Positions 52,766 to 62,661 are shown, numbered from the stretch's first letter. The stretch: 64,000 bases of DNA from Prevotella sp. UBA3675 (GCA_002372235.1 DFJI01000039.1:1-64000); one strand, 5' to 3'. Program-made: numbers and translations. The notes: generated from the letters alone by a model not told the origin.

Positions 52766-55700
52766 ATGAGACTTTTTACATGCATGATTGCATTGGCGCT
52801 GTCGGTGCTGACGGTCAATGCCAAGCCTATCTCCCGTGAGCAGGCAAAGGTGCGAGCCGCTTCGTTCATGAAGCAGAAAGGCGACGCCCGCAAGCTCTCG
52901 GCAGTGGTCAACCAGAAAAAACTGGCTCCCGGAAAAGCTTCGGTAGCTGCCGACAACGGCATAGCCCCCTACTACGTGTTCGACAAGGGGAAGAGCGAGG
53001 GCTTCGTCATCGTGTCGGGCGACGACCAGACCATCGACGTGCTGGGCTACTGCGACGAGGGCTCGTTCGACTACTCGCAGCTGCCACCGAACATGAAGGA
53101 GTGGCTGGACGACTATGCCAACCAGCTGGCCCGCATCCAGGCTGGAGCACCCGTCATTCGCAAGGCGGCCTCCACCCATCCGAAAGTGGACCAGCTGATG
53201 ACCAGCAAATGGAGCCAGGGTGCCCCCTACAACAACTCGTGCCCACTCGACGGAGGCAACCGCTCGGTGACGGGCTGCGTGGCTACGGCCATGGCACAGA
53301 TCCTCTACTACAACCGCGAGAAATCGGTCACTGAGACGCAAGCCACCATCCCGGCCTTCAGCACCTGGACCAAGGGCATCAACGTGAGCGCCGTGCCGGC
53401 AGGCTCGCCCATCGACTGGGAGAACATGAAAGACACCTACGGTTCGGCCACCGACATCCAGAAAAAAGCCGTGGCCGACTTGATGTTCTACTGCGGCGCA
53501 TCGGTGAAGATGGACTACACCAGCTCGTCGTCGGGTGCACAGTCATGGGATGCCTACAACGCATTTGTAAACTACTTCGGCTACGGCTCGTCAACTCGCT
53601 TCGTGAGCTATTCCGACGGACTGACCGATACCGAATGGGACAACCTGGTGTATGCCGAGATGGCTGCAGGCCGCCCCATCTACATCAGCGGCTCAAATGC
53701 CAGCGTGGGCCATGCCTTCGTGTGCGACGGCTACGACGGCAACCTGCGCTACCACATCAACTGGGGCTGGGGCGGACAGAGCGACGGCTACTACTATCTG
53801 ACCAACCTCACGCCGGGCGACGGACAGGGCATCGGCGGCAGTAGCGACGGTTACAACGCCTACCGGCAGATTGTGGTGGGACTGGAGCCTGAGAACTATC
53901 AGGCCAAGACCATGTCGTTTGCCGATGCTGCGGTGAAGAACATCTGTCTGGCCAACTGGGACACCGACCACGACGGCAAGCTGACCTACGGCGAGGCTGC
54001 CGAGGTGGAAAGTCTGGGAACTGCCTTCAAGGGACAGACCAGCCTGAAGAGCTTCAAGGAGCTCTACTATTTCACGAGCCTCACTACCCTATCCGACGAT
54101 GCCTTCAACGGATGCACGCAGCTGGAGACCATCAAGCTGCCAAAGGCGCTGAAGACCGTTGGCGCACGCGCCTTCAAGGACTGCCAGAAACTGAAGCAAG
54201 TGCTTCTGCCCACTTCGGTGAATGCCATCGGCGAAGAAGCCTTCGACGGATGCAGCGTGCTCACAGGATTCGAGCTGCCGGGCGAGATCTCGGCCATTGA
54301 GAAGGGAACATTCCGCAACTGCCTCCTGCTCCTGGCAATGGAGCTGCCCGTCAGCGTTGAGAAAATCGGCGACGATGCCTTTGCCGGATGCACCAAGCTG
54401 TCGAGCTTCACCGTGAAGACGTTCCACCCCGAGAACATAGAGATGGGAACTTCGGTGTTCGGAGGAATAGACCTGAGCCATGCCACGCTCACCGTGATGC
54501 AAGGCACCAAGGACTACTTTGCATCGGCAGACCAGTGGAAGGACTTCGGCAACATCAAGCAGGTGCGCGAACTGTCGGGCGGCAATTTCGCCACGATGGA
54601 AGCCGGCAACACCTATTATTTATATAACATCGGCACAGGCCGCTACCTCACCAAAGGCGAGGCATGGGGGGCACAGGCCATCGTAGGCACATCGCCCATG
54701 CGCTTCAAGGTGAACCACACGGCCACGATGCCCGAAGGCGTGTATTATCTCACTACTCCCGATGCAGGCAAGGCCAGCGACACCTATGTATTCCGCACCA
54801 CGACCGACAACAATGTGGGACAGGGCGTACAGGCAGCCTTCGTAGATGGTGCCAACCTCACGACCAATGCCTACTGGAGCATTCAGCCCATTGGCAACAA
54901 TATCTATACCATACAGATTCCGACCGACGGTGCCAACTATGCAGCAGACAATTTCTGGGGTGTGCAGACCGACCACGAGAGCAGTGCCGCTTCGCCCACA
55001 TACGGTGTGTATTCCGACATTGACTATGCTACCCACAAGCAGAACTGTCACTGGCAGTTTGTGCTCTACGACGAGGTAGTGACAGCACGCTACGAGGCGG
55101 CTGAAACACTGGCCGCCCTCCTGCTCTCAGCTAAGAAGAAGCAGGTGAAGGCTACCGACGAGCAGGCCGTCTTCGACAACCTGGACAGCTCGCTCGAAGA
55201 ACTGCTGGCAGCACAGCGCTCACTCCGCAAGAAACTGAACCTGATTGAGTTTGCCGACGCACAAGTGCGTTCCATCTGCATTGCCAACTACGACTCGAAC
55301 TTCGACGGCGAGCTGAGCTACGCCGAGGCTGCGGAGACGGGCGACTTCGCCACCAGTTTCAGGAACAACACCTCGCTAAAGAACTTCGACGAGTTCCAGT
55401 ACTTCAAGTCGGCACCGAGCATCTATGGCAGCACCTTCCAGGGATGCACCAATCTGGAGTCGATAGTGCTCCCATCGGGCTTGCAGCACATTTACTACTA
55501 CGCTTTCTACAACTGTAAGAAGCTCACGAAAATCAATATCCCTGAGTTCGTGAACCAACTCGGACAGGCTTGTTTCTACGGCTGCTCCGCACTGCGCGAA
55601 GTGACGGTGGAGAGCCCCGATCCCGCCACGATTACACTGGGTAGCAACATCTTTGGCGGCGTGCCCCTGACGGAGTGTACGCTCTACGTCCCCTATGGCT

Positions 55701-57460
55701 CGAAAGCGCTCTACGAGGAAGCCGACACATGGAAAAACTTCGGCAAGATTGTGGAGATTCGCGGTCATGTCCAGCCTGCCTACTCAGCCGTAGAGAACGG
55801 ACTGACGGGCTACGTCATGAACCTCGGCTCACGCATGCAGCTCACAATGGGCGAAGCCTATGGCACACAGTCGGTCGTCAGCGCAAAGGGCCGACTTTAT
55901 AAGTGGGTACGCACCAACAGCATGAGCGAAGGCGTCTTCTATCTGCAGGATGTCAGCACGGGCAAGGCCGTGTTCCGCACCAATACTGACTCGAAGGTGG
56001 GCGAAGGCGTGAAGGCATGCTTCGGCGACGGTGCTGTATCTACCAAAGCCTACTGGCAGGTTGAGATGGACGACGACAACACCTTCACCATGCAGGTGCC
56101 GGCCAACGACGAGAACTATGTGGCCAACGAATACTTAGGTACCGACGAGACCCATACGAGCGACGTGGCCAGTCCCACCAACGGCATTTATTGGGACATT
56201 CCGGGCATCAGCCGAAACTCGCAGTGGGCATTCATCACCGAAGAAGCCATGCAGGCCGCACAACAGGAAGAGACCATCGTGGCACAACTGAAGGAGATGC
56301 TGGCCAAAGCCAAGGCACAGAGCATAGACGTGACTGAGGAGCAGGCCGTATATGACAACTTCGAGAGCACTACCGAAGAACTGCGCGTCGCCCTGAAGTC
56401 AGTACGCGACAAGCTCCACTTCATCACCTTCTCCGACAACGCAGCACAGACCATCTGTCTGACCAACTGGGATGCCGACCAAGACGGTGAGCTCAGCTTC
56501 GAGGAGGCTGCCGAGGTGAGCGAGATTGGTGAGCTGTTCCGTGGAAATGACAAAATGAAGTATTTTGAGGAGCTGAAGTATTTCACTTCGCTCACCGCGA
56601 TTCCGAACGATGCATTCCGCAACACATCGAATCTCGTGACACTCTATCTGCCGAAAAACATACAGAGCATTGGCAGCAATGCGTTCATGGCCTGCAGTAA
56701 GCTGCGCAACCTCGTCATCATGAACGACGCACAGGTGATTCCCTACGGAACATGCTACCTGAACGCACAGGCCACGGTGTTCCTGCCGGAGAACATGCTG
56801 AGCAGCTATGAGGCCGACGAGACATGGAGCGCCAAGGCCAAGCGCCTCACCGAATATACGGGCCAGCCTGTAGTGACCGCCAAGGCCAGCCGCATCTATG
56901 GCCGCACCATCGCCACCATCGAGACGATTGTATCGGGCGCACCTGTCGAGGGACAACCAGAGGCCGAGTGTGCTGCCATCAGCGACAGGTATCTGCCTGT
57001 AGGCGACTACCCCATCACGCTGAAAGTCGGCACCATCGTGACGCCTGGCACCGAGCTGGTGGAGGGTGTGTTCACCATTGAGCCTGCACCGCTCACCATC
57101 ACCGCCAAGAGCTACACGCGCAACGTGGGCGAACCCAATCCCGAGTTCGAAGTGACCTACAAGTCATTCCGCAACAACGAGAAGGAAGACGTGCTCACCA
57201 GCCAGCCCGTCATCAGCTGCGATGCCACCATCGACAGTCCGGCAGGCGAATACGAGATCACCGTCAGCGGTGCCGAGGCTCAGAACTATGCCATCACCTA
57301 CGTGGCAGGCAAGCTGACCGTGGTCGATCCGCTGGGTGTGGAATCTGTCAAGGCCGATCCTACCGGCGCTCAGCCCATCTATGACCTGCAGGGCCGTCGC
57401 GTTCAGCAGCCCAAGCGCGGTGTCTATGTGTCGGGCAACCGCAAGGTGGTGGTCAAATAA
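52766..57460 (+). CDS. Secreted C10 (streptopain-type) cysteine protease with LRR, EF-hand and MBG modules
   Basis: 1564 residues. Signal peptide, then a Spi-type prodomain (KPISREQAKVRAASFMKQKG). The C10 domain (about 145-360) has SVTGCVATAMAQILYYN (Cys171) and VGHAFVCDGYDG (His316) followed by INWGWGGQSDGYY. Three similar modules follow, each opening with an EF-hand-like segment (NWDTDHDGKLTYGEAAEV, NYDSNFDGELSYAEAAE, NWDADQDGELSFEEAAEV) and LRR_5/BspA-like repeats. The first two continue with a lectin-like beta segment and a helical spacer. MBG-type domains (APLTITAKSYTRNVGEPNPEFEV) come near the end, and the tail (IYDLQGRRV...GNRKVVVK) is of secretion type. Likely a cell-surface or released protease that binds host or plant material. 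Confidence 0.92.
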   Translation: MRLFTCMIALALSVLTVNAKPISREQAKVRAASFMKQKGDARKLSAVVNQKKLAPGKASVAADNGIAPYYVFDKGKSEGFVIVSGDDQTIDVLGYCDEGSFDYSQLPPNMKEWLDDYANQLARIQAGAPVIRKAASTHPKVDQLMTSKWSQGAPYNNSCPLDGGNRSVTGCVATAMAQILYYNREKSVTETQATIPAFSTWTKGINVSAVPAGSPIDWENMKDTYGSATDIQKKAVADLMFYCGASVKMDYTSSSSGAQSWDAYNAFVNYFGYGSSTRFVSYSDGLTDTEWDNLVYAEMAAGRPIYISGSNASVGHAFVCDGYDGNLRYHINWGWGGQSDGYYYLTNLTPGDGQGIGGSSDGYNAYRQIVVGLEPENYQAKTMSFADAAVKNICLANWDTDHDGKLTYGEAAEVESLGTAFKGQTSLKSFKELYYFTSLTTLSDDAFNGCTQLETIKLPKALKTVGARAFKDCQKLKQVLLPTSVNAIGEEAFDGCSVLTGFELPGEISAIEKGTFRNCLLLLAMELPVSVEKIGDDAFAGCTKLSSFTVKTFHPENIEMGTSVFGGIDLSHATLTVMQGTKDYFASADQWKDFGNIKQVRELSGGNFATMEAGNTYYLYNIGTGRYLTKGEAWGAQAIVGTSPMRFKVNHTATMPEGVYYLTTPDAGKASDTYVFRTTTDNNVGQGVQAAFVDGANLTTNAYWSIQPIGNNIYTIQIPTDGANYAADNFWGVQTDHESSAASPTYGVYSDIDYATHKQNCHWQFVLYDEVVTARYEAAETLAALLLSAKKKQVKATDEQAVFDNLDSSLEELLAAQRSLRKKLNLIEFADAQVRSICIANYDSNFDGELSYAEAAETGDFATSFRNNTSLKNFDEFQYFKSAPSIYGSTFQGCTNLESIVLPSGLQHIYYYAFYNCKKLTKINIPEFVNQLGQACFYGCSALREVTVESPDPATITLGSNIFGGVPLTECTLYVPYGSKALYEEADTWKNFGKIVEIRGHVQPAYSAVENGLTGYVMNLGSRMQLTMGEAYGTQSVVSAKGRLYKWVRTNSMSEGVFYLQDVSTGKAVFRTNTDSKVGEGVKACFGDGAVSTKAYWQVEMDDDNTFTMQVPANDENYVANEYLGTDETHTSDVASPTNGIYWDIPGISRNSQWAFITEEAMQAAQQEETIVAQLKEMLAKAKAQSIDVTEEQAVYDNFESTTEELRVALKSVRDKLHFITFSDNAAQTICLTNWDADQDGELSFEEAAEVSEIGELFRGNDKMKYFEELKYFTSLTAIPNDAFRNTSNLVTLYLPKNIQSIGSNAFMACSKLRNLVIMNDAQVIPYGTCYLNAQATVFLPENMLSSYEADETWSAKAKRLTEYTGQPVVTAKASRIYGRTIATIETIVSGAPVEGQPEAECAAISDRYLPVGDYPITLKVGTIVTPGTELVEGVFTIEPAPLTITAKSYTRNVGEPNPEFEVTYKSFRNNEKEDVLTSQPVISCDATIDSPAGEYEITVSGAEAQNYAITYVAGKLTVVDPLGVESVKADPTGAQPIYDLQGRRVQQPKRGVYVSGNRKVVVK

Positions 57461-57607
57461 TCGCCCATCCCGACGCGGCCACACAACGGAATGACCGCAA
57501 GAAAACATACGCTACAGCTCCAGATCCTGCCGACGGACCTGGGGCTGTTTCTGTTTCCTTTCGCTGATATATGCAATAAATCACATGAAGCTGCGTTATT
57601 AAAAGGT

Positions 57608-59713
57608 ATGTCAATGCGTCAATCCATATATCAGTTCATCATCGGCAGCCTCATCGTTCTGCTTCTGGCAGGATGCGGTGCCGAAGCCGCCATGAAGAAG
57701 GGCGACAGATTCTATGCCCTTGGCGAATACTTCGACGCATCAGCGCAGTATAAGAAAGCCTACTCAATGACCAAGTCGAAGGAGCGTCCGCTCCGTGGAC
57801 AGCGGGCACTGAAGATGGCCGACTGCTATCGACGCATCAACTATACGCAGAAAGCCATTGCCGCCTACAACAATGCCGTGCGCTACAAGCAGGCCGACTC
57901 TACGGCACTGTTTCACCTGGGACAGCTACTGCTGAAGAACGGCAACTACAAAGAGGCCGAGAACGTGTTCAAGGCGCTGCTCGACTCCATGCCCGACAAC
58001 CCGCTGGTGAAGGTGGGGTTAGAGTCGGCACGCAGGGCTCCGAAATGGAAAGCCGATGCAGCCCTGTCGGGCTACACCGTCAAGCGCGAGGACCTCTTCA
58101 ACTCCCGCCGAGCCGACTTCTCCCCCATGCTGGCAGGCGACGATTACGACCAGCTCTTCATCACCTCGACACGCAACCAGGCTGTCGGCGACGAGCTGAG
58201 CGGCATCACAGGCACCAAGCCTTCCGACATCTTCATGGCCACGAAGGACGATAAGGGCAAGTGGCAAAAGCCCGAAGCGATTGAGAGCGAACTGAACACC
58301 GAACAGGACGAGGGGGCATGCGCCTTCACGCCCGACTCGAAGACGATGTACCTCACCGTCTGCAAGACCGACCCTAACTATCCGCGCTATGCCAAGATTG
58401 CCACCTCGAACCGCAGCGACGCATCGTGGAGCAAACCGCAGGAACTGGAAATCACTAAGGATACGCTCTCGCTCTTTGCCCATCCGGCCATCTCTCCCGA
58501 CGGCATGTGGCTCTACTTCGTGAGCGACATGCCTGGCGGCATGGGCGGACTCGACATCTGGCGCGCACAGCTCACCACTTCTGGCATCGGCGCTCTGGAG
58601 AACCTCGGCTACCCTATCAACACACCAGCCGACGAGATGTTTCCCACCTTCCGCCCCAATGGCGACCTCTATTTCTCGTCGAACGGGCATCCGGGCATGG
58701 GCGGATTAGACATCTTTATAGCAGAGCCAATATCCGAACAAAACCAAAGCTCCACCCCCAATTCCTCCCAGTTTATCCTCTCACATCCCGGCTTTCCCCT
58801 CAACTCTCAAGGCGACGACTTCGGCATGACGTTCGAAGGACTGCACAATCGCGGTTTCTTCTGCTCCAACCGAGGCGACGGACGCGGGTGGGATCACATC
58901 TATTCGTTTGAGAAACATGAGGTGATTCAGACCGTGAAAGGCTGGGTCTATGAGCAAGACGGCTACGAACTGCCACAGGCACTGGTCTATATGGTGGGCA
59001 ACGACGGTACGAACAAGAAACTCAGCGTGAAAGGCGACGGCTCCTTCACCGAGGAGATTCAGCCGGGAGTTGACTACGTTTTCCTCGGCACTTGCAAAGG
59101 CTACCTCAACCACACAGAGCAACTGAAAGTGGACACGGTGAAAGAATCGGAAGAGTATGTGCTGCAGTTCCCGCTGGCCTCTATCACGGCTCCCGTGCTT
59201 ATCAACAATATCTTCTACGATTTCGACAAGGCTACGCTTCGCCCGGAATCCACGGTGGCACTCGACAACCTGATTAAACTGCTCAACGAGAACCCGAACG
59301 TCACCATCGAGCTATCGGCCCATACCGACTATCGCGGCTCTGAAGCCTACAACAAGCGCCTGTCGCAGCGACGTGCCGAGAGCGTGGTCAACTACCTCAC
59401 CGAGCACGGCATTGCAGCCGACCGCCTGTCGCCGATGGGCTATGGCAAAGAGAAGCCTAAGACCATCAAGCGCAAACTCACGGAGAAGTATGACTGGCTG
59501 AAAGAAGGCGATGTGCTCACCGAGGAGTTCATCACCGCACTGAAGGACGAGGAGAAGCAGGAGATATGCAATCAGCTGAACCGCCGCACCGAGTTCATCG
59601 TGCTGCGCACCACCTACGGACTGTTCGATACCGACGGAAAGCCCAAGGAGGAGCCGCAGCCAAAGAACGACAAAAAAGAAGAACAAGCCGCCACAGAGGA
59701 CGACTTGTTCTAA
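57608..59713 (+). CDS. PorE-like OmpA-family lipoprotein of the type IX secretion system
   Basis: 701 residues from ATG 57608 (57614 also possible); an upstream in-frame ATG at 57491 would spoil the lipoprotein signal LLLAGC. TPR-like helices (about 30-155: FYALGEYFDASAQYKKAYS, AIAAYNNAVRYK), then PD40/beta-propeller blades (about 185-430: HPAISPDGMWLYFVSDMPGGMGGLDIW, FRPNGDLYFSSNGHPGMGGLDIF), a carboxypeptidase-regulatory-like domain, and a C-terminal OmpA peptidoglycan-binding domain (YDFDKATLRPES, LSAHTDYRGSEAYNKRLSQRRAESV). This order matches PorE of Porphyromonas. Several proteins here carry tails that such a system would sort. Generic OmpA/PD40 paralogues are the alternative. Confidence 0.85.
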   Translation: MSMRQSIYQFIIGSLIVLLLAGCGAEAAMKKGDRFYALGEYFDASAQYKKAYSMTKSKERPLRGQRALKMADCYRRINYTQKAIAAYNNAVRYKQADSTALFHLGQLLLKNGNYKEAENVFKALLDSMPDNPLVKVGLESARRAPKWKADAALSGYTVKREDLFNSRRADFSPMLAGDDYDQLFITSTRNQAVGDELSGITGTKPSDIFMATKDDKGKWQKPEAIESELNTEQDEGACAFTPDSKTMYLTVCKTDPNYPRYAKIATSNRSDASWSKPQELEITKDTLSLFAHPAISPDGMWLYFVSDMPGGMGGLDIWRAQLTTSGIGALENLGYPINTPADEMFPTFRPNGDLYFSSNGHPGMGGLDIFIAEPISEQNQSSTPNSSQFILSHPGFPLNSQGDDFGMTFEGLHNRGFFCSNRGDGRGWDHIYSFEKHEVIQTVKGWVYEQDGYELPQALVYMVGNDGTNKKLSVKGDGSFTEEIQPGVDYVFLGTCKGYLNHTEQLKVDTVKESEEYVLQFPLASITAPVLINNIFYDFDKATLRPESTVALDNLIKLLNENPNVTIELSAHTDYRGSEAYNKRLSQRRAESVVNYLTEHGIAADRLSPMGYGKEKPKTIKRKLTEKYDWLKEGDVLTEEFITALKDEEKQEICNQLNRRTEFIVLRTTYGLFDTDGKPKEEPQPKNDKKEEQAATEDDLF

Positions 59714-59739
59714 TAAGAGTTTCTCCCTAAGTCTAATGG

Positions 59740-60342
59740 TTATCTTGACGGCATAACCAGCCAAAGAATCAGATAGACGGGAATGCCACTAAAGGCCGTA
59801 AAGAACGTGAGCAGTGCAAAGGCCACTCGCACCACCGTGGGATCGAAGCCGAAATACTCGGCCAGACCGCCACACACGCCACCAATCACGCGATCTTGCG
59901 AACGACGCAGTTTTTTTCCTTGTTCCATATCCATATTGTTGTTTAAAGCATTATTCAGCCCTGTCTGCTTGGGTCTTCGTCTGAAGAGCATCACCACTAA
60001 AAGAATCAAGACAATAACTATCAGCAGGGGCAAGGAGAAGATGAAAATGGTGAACATCAGCGTGAGAATCATGCTGAAAATCATAAAGATGCCTCCCGAC
60101 GAATTGAAAAGATTCTCAATCTTCACAAAGTCTTCATCATCCATCGGTGCCTGCGGAGTCACCACTTCCACCGTCCCCGTATCCACGGCAGTCGTGTCAG
60201 AGAAAGCTTCCACACCGTCGGTCTGGGTTGAGTCAATGAGTTCGCCCATCTCAGGTTGCTGTTCGTCCTGCTGCTGGGCAACAGTGCCTTGAGCAAATCC
60301 CAAGAGGCACGCCATCATGAAAAGTAGTCGTATCAGTCTCAT
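59740..60342 (-). CDS. PspC-domain membrane protein
   Basis: 200 residues. A signal peptide, an acidic Gln/Asp/Thr-rich stretch (about 22-70), two hydrophobic spans (FMIFSMILTLMFTIFIFSLPLLIVIVLILLVVMLF), and a C-terminal PspC domain (LRRSQDRVIGGVCGGLAEYFGFDPTVVRVAFALLTFF) ending IPVYLILWLVMPSR. Related to envelope-stress proteins that work with PspA; no pspA is seen here. It ends 26 nt from the convergent porE-like gene. Confidence 0.88.
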   Translation of the reverse strand: MRLIRLLFMMACLLGFAQGTVAQQQDEQQPEMGELIDSTQTDGVEAFSDTTAVDTGTVEVVTPQAPMDDEDFVKIENLFNSSGGIFMIFSMILTLMFTIFIFSLPLLIVIVLILLVVMLFRRRPKQTGLNNALNNNMDMEQGKKLRRSQDRVIGGVCGGLAEYFGFDPTVVRVAFALLTFFTAFSGIPVYLILWLVMPSR

Positions 60343-60375
60343 TTTTCTTCTTACTTAATTTTTTTAATAAATCAC

Positions 60376-60396
60376 ATCACACAACTTTTGTGTGAT
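60376..60396 (-). promoter_or_regulatory. Hairpin upstream of the PspC gene
   Basis: ATCACACAA (60376-60384) pairs perfectly with 60388-60396 across a 3-nt loop, about 35 nt upstream of the PspC start. It could be an operator or a leader hairpin. Confidence 0.5.
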
Positions 60397-60423
60397 TCGG
60401 TTGCAAAGGTGCACATTTTTTTT

Positions 60424-60431
60424 TAATTTTG
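60424..60431 (+). promoter_or_regulatory. -7 box for the RNA methyltransferase gene
   Basis: TAATTTTG, 9 nt before ATG 60441, giving a nearly leaderless mRNA and ruling out a start at TTG 60429. Confidence 0.6.
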
Positions 60432-60440
60432 CAAACGATT

Positions 60441-61742
60441 ATGCAATTACCTGACGATTTCATACAGCTCGTCCGTCCTGTGTTCGGCGAAGAACGCTTC
60501 GCACGCTTCCTTCAAGCGCTCAGCGAGGAGTCGCCTGTCAGCATCAGGATGAATCCTTCGAAGATTGGAGAACGGAGAGAGGAAAGCGAAGAGAGAAAAG
60601 TGGAGAGTGGAGAGTGGAGAGCGGAAAAAGGAGAGCCCATTCCCTGGTGCCGCAATGCTTTCTATCTGTCAGCACGTCCTAATTTCACTTTCGATCCGTT
60701 ACTGCATGCCGGCTGCTACTACGTGCAGGAAGCCTCATCCATGTTTCTCGACGAGGTGCTGCGCCAGCATCTGACAGCTTTTACTTCAGATAAAAGACTA
60801 CAGACTACAGACAGTTGTCCGTTAATGTGTTTGGACCTCTGTGCTGCCCCAGGCGGCAAATCGACTCTGATGCGCTCGGCACTGCCCAACGGCAGTGTGC
60901 TCTACAGCAATGAGCCTAACCGTAAGCGTGCCAGCATCCTGCTGGAGAATGTTACGAAATGGGGGTACGATAAGCATATAGTAACCAACTGTTATCCAAA
61001 AGATTACAAAAAGTCGAAGCTACGGTTCGACGTGATACTATGTGACGTCCCCTGCTCTGGCGAAGGCATGTTTCGCAAAGACCCTAACAGTATCAAGGAG
61101 TGGAGTCTGCAGCACGTGCAGCAATGCCAGCAACTGCAACGCGACATCGTGAGCAATGCGTGGCAATGTCTGGTGCCAGGCGGACTTTTCATCTATAGCA
61201 CCTGCACTTACAACACGAGAGAAGACGAGGAGAATGTGCGCTGGATGATCGAGGAGTTAGATGCCGAACCACTCACGGTTCACACCGAAGCCGAATGGGG
61301 CATCATCGGCTCCCTGCTCGAAGGCTTCACCGCCCCCGTCTATCGTTTCATCCCCGGCTACACAAAGGGCGAAGGTCTGTTCATGGCCGTGATGAGGAAG
61401 AAAGGAGAGTGGAAAAACCACCTCTCACCTCTCACCTCTCCCCTCTCACATTTCCCATCTCCCCTCTCACCTCTCACATTTCCCATCTCTCCTCTCACCT
61501 CTCCCCTCTCACCTCTTACCTCTCCCCTCTCCTACCCTCAGGCCATCGCCTATCTGCGCGGCGAGGCCATTGTTCTTCCTCCTGACACCCCACGCGGCAT
61601 CGTCACCGTTGCCTTCAAAGGCCATCCTCTCGGACAGGTGAAGAACATCGGCAACCGTGCCAACAACCTCTACCCGAAAGAGTGGCGCATCAAGAGCACA
61701 CATGTTCCCGATGAATACCAGCCCGTGCTCCCCATCGTTTGA
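60441..61742 (+). CDS. NOL1/NOP2/Sun-type RNA cytosine-C5 methyltransferase with simple-repeat insertions
   Basis: 433 residues from ATG 60441. SAM domain: LDLCAAPGGKSTLM, VILCDVPCSGEGMF (Cys205) and FIYSTCTYN (Cys255), the two-Cys catalysis of RsmB/RsmF enzymes. The C-terminal domain (LRGEAIVLP ... LGQVKNIGNRANNLYPKEWRI) resembles the RNA-binding part of RsmF. Two in-frame insertions are odd: a Glu/Arg-rich stretch from a purine tract (residues about 41-65) and a Ser-Pro-Leu-Thr stretch from a CT tract (about 328-365). Probable substrate is 16S or 23S rRNA. It starts thyA's strand run; thyA follows in 21 nt. Confidence 0.92.
   Translation: MQLPDDFIQLVRPVFGEERFARFLQALSEESPVSIRMNPSKIGERREESEERKVESGEWRAEKGEPIPWCRNAFYLSARPNFTFDPLLHAGCYYVQEASSMFLDEVLRQHLTAFTSDKRLQTTDSCPLMCLDLCAAPGGKSTLMRSALPNGSVLYSNEPNRKRASILLENVTKWGYDKHIVTNCYPKDYKKSKLRFDVILCDVPCSGEGMFRKDPNSIKEWSLQHVQQCQQLQRDIVSNAWQCLVPGGLFIYSTCTYNTREDEENVRWMIEELDAEPLTVHTEAEWGIIGSLLEGFTAPVYRFIPGYTKGEGLFMAVMRKKGEWKNHLSPLTSPLSHFPSPLSPLTFPISPLTSPLSPLTSPLSYPQAIAYLRGEAIVLPPDTPRGIVTVAFKGHPLGQVKNIGNRANNLYPKEWRIKSTHVPDEYQPVLPIV
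60561..60635 (+). repeat. Purine-rich GTGGAGA-type simple repeat inside coding sequence
   Basis: GAGAGTGGAGAGTGGAGAG-type repeats form an almost pure purine tract, translated as Glu/Arg/Ser/Lys-rich sequence without breaking the frame. Confidence 0.85.
61421..61532 (+). repeat. Pyrimidine CTCACCTCTCCC-type repeat inside coding sequence
   Basis: Repeats of CTCACCTCTCCC with CATTTCCCATCT variants, almost purine-free, translated as Ser/Pro/Leu/Thr. It is broadly the inverse complement of the purine tract at 60561-60635 in the same gene. Confidence 0.85.
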
Positions 61743-61763
61743 CATCTAAAACGCATCAAGAAT

Positions 61764-62579
61764 ATGAAACAATACTTAGACCTACTTGACCGCATCCTCC
61801 GCGAAGGCGTGGAGAAAGGCGATCGCACAGGTACAGGCACACTGAGCGTGTTTGGCCATCAGATGCGCTTCAATCTGGAAGAAGGCTTTCCGCTGCTCAC
61901 CACGAAGAAACTCCATCTGAAGAGCATCATCTACGAACTGTTGTGGTTCCTGCAGGGCGACACGAACGTGCGCTACTTGCAAGAGCACGGCGTGCGCATC
62001 TGGAACGAATGGGCCGACGAGAATGGCGAGCTTGGCCCCGTCTATGGACACCAGTGGCGCTCATGGCCCGACTACGACGGAGGCTCCATCGACCAGATAA
62101 AGATCATCCTCGACCAACTGAAGAACAATCCCAACTCACGCCGCATGCTCGTCTCGGCTTGGAACGTGGCTGAGGTAAACAAGATGGCCCTGCCCCCCTG
62201 CCACACCATGTTCCAGTTCTATGTGGCTCCGCCAAAGGAAGAGGGCGACAAGCCCCGACTCTCCCTACAGCTCTATCAGCGCTCCGCCGACACATTCCTC
62301 GGCGTTCCGTTCAACATTGCCAGCTATGCCCTGCTCTGCATGATGATGGCGCAGGTATGCGACATGAAGCCAGGCGACTTTGTCCATACCACTGGCGACA
62401 CCCATCTCTACCTGAACCACTTGGAGCAGGCCCGATTGCAGCTCACACGTGAGCCCCGTCCCCTCCCCACAATGCGCATCAATTCCGATGTGAAAGACCT
62501 CTTCTCTTTCCAATACGAGGATTTCCAGTTGGAAAACTACGACCCGTGGCCGCACATCAAGGCCGAGGTCAGCGTATAG
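61764..62579 (+). CDS. thyA: Thymidylate synthase
   Basis: 271 residues. It methylates dUMP to dTMP using methylene-tetrahydrofolate. Signatures: [33 protein letters not shown], nucleophile Cys146 in [46 protein letters not shown]. Slightly longer than the usual 264 because of an inserted PPKEEGDKP loop. It is convergent with folA, which regenerates the folate it oxidises. Confidence 0.97.
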   Translation: MKQYLDLLDRILREGVEKGDRTGTGTLSVFGHQMRFNLEEGFPLLTTKKLHLKSIIYELLWFLQGDTNVRYLQEHGVRIWNEWADENGELGPVYGHQWRSWPDYDGGSIDQIKIILDQLKNNPNSRRMLVSAWNVAEVNKMALPPCHTMFQFYVAPPKEEGDKPRLSLQLYQRSADTFLGVPFNIASYALLCMMMAQVCDMKPGDFVHTTGDTHLYLNHLEQARLQLTREPRPLPTMRINSDVKDLFSFQYEDFQLENYDPWPHIKAEVSV

Positions 62580-62600
62580 CCAGTCGATACTCTTCATCAT

Positions 62601-62640
62601 AAAGATACGTCAATGCGTGGTGGCATTGACGTATCTTTTA
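62601..62640. terminator. Bidirectional terminator between thyA and folA
   Basis: A perfect 16-bp stem (62601-62616 with 62623-62638), 6-nt loop, flanked by A residues left and T residues right, between the two convergent stops. Confidence 0.85.
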
Positions 62641-62661
62641 TTTCTATGCAAAATGACGTGA

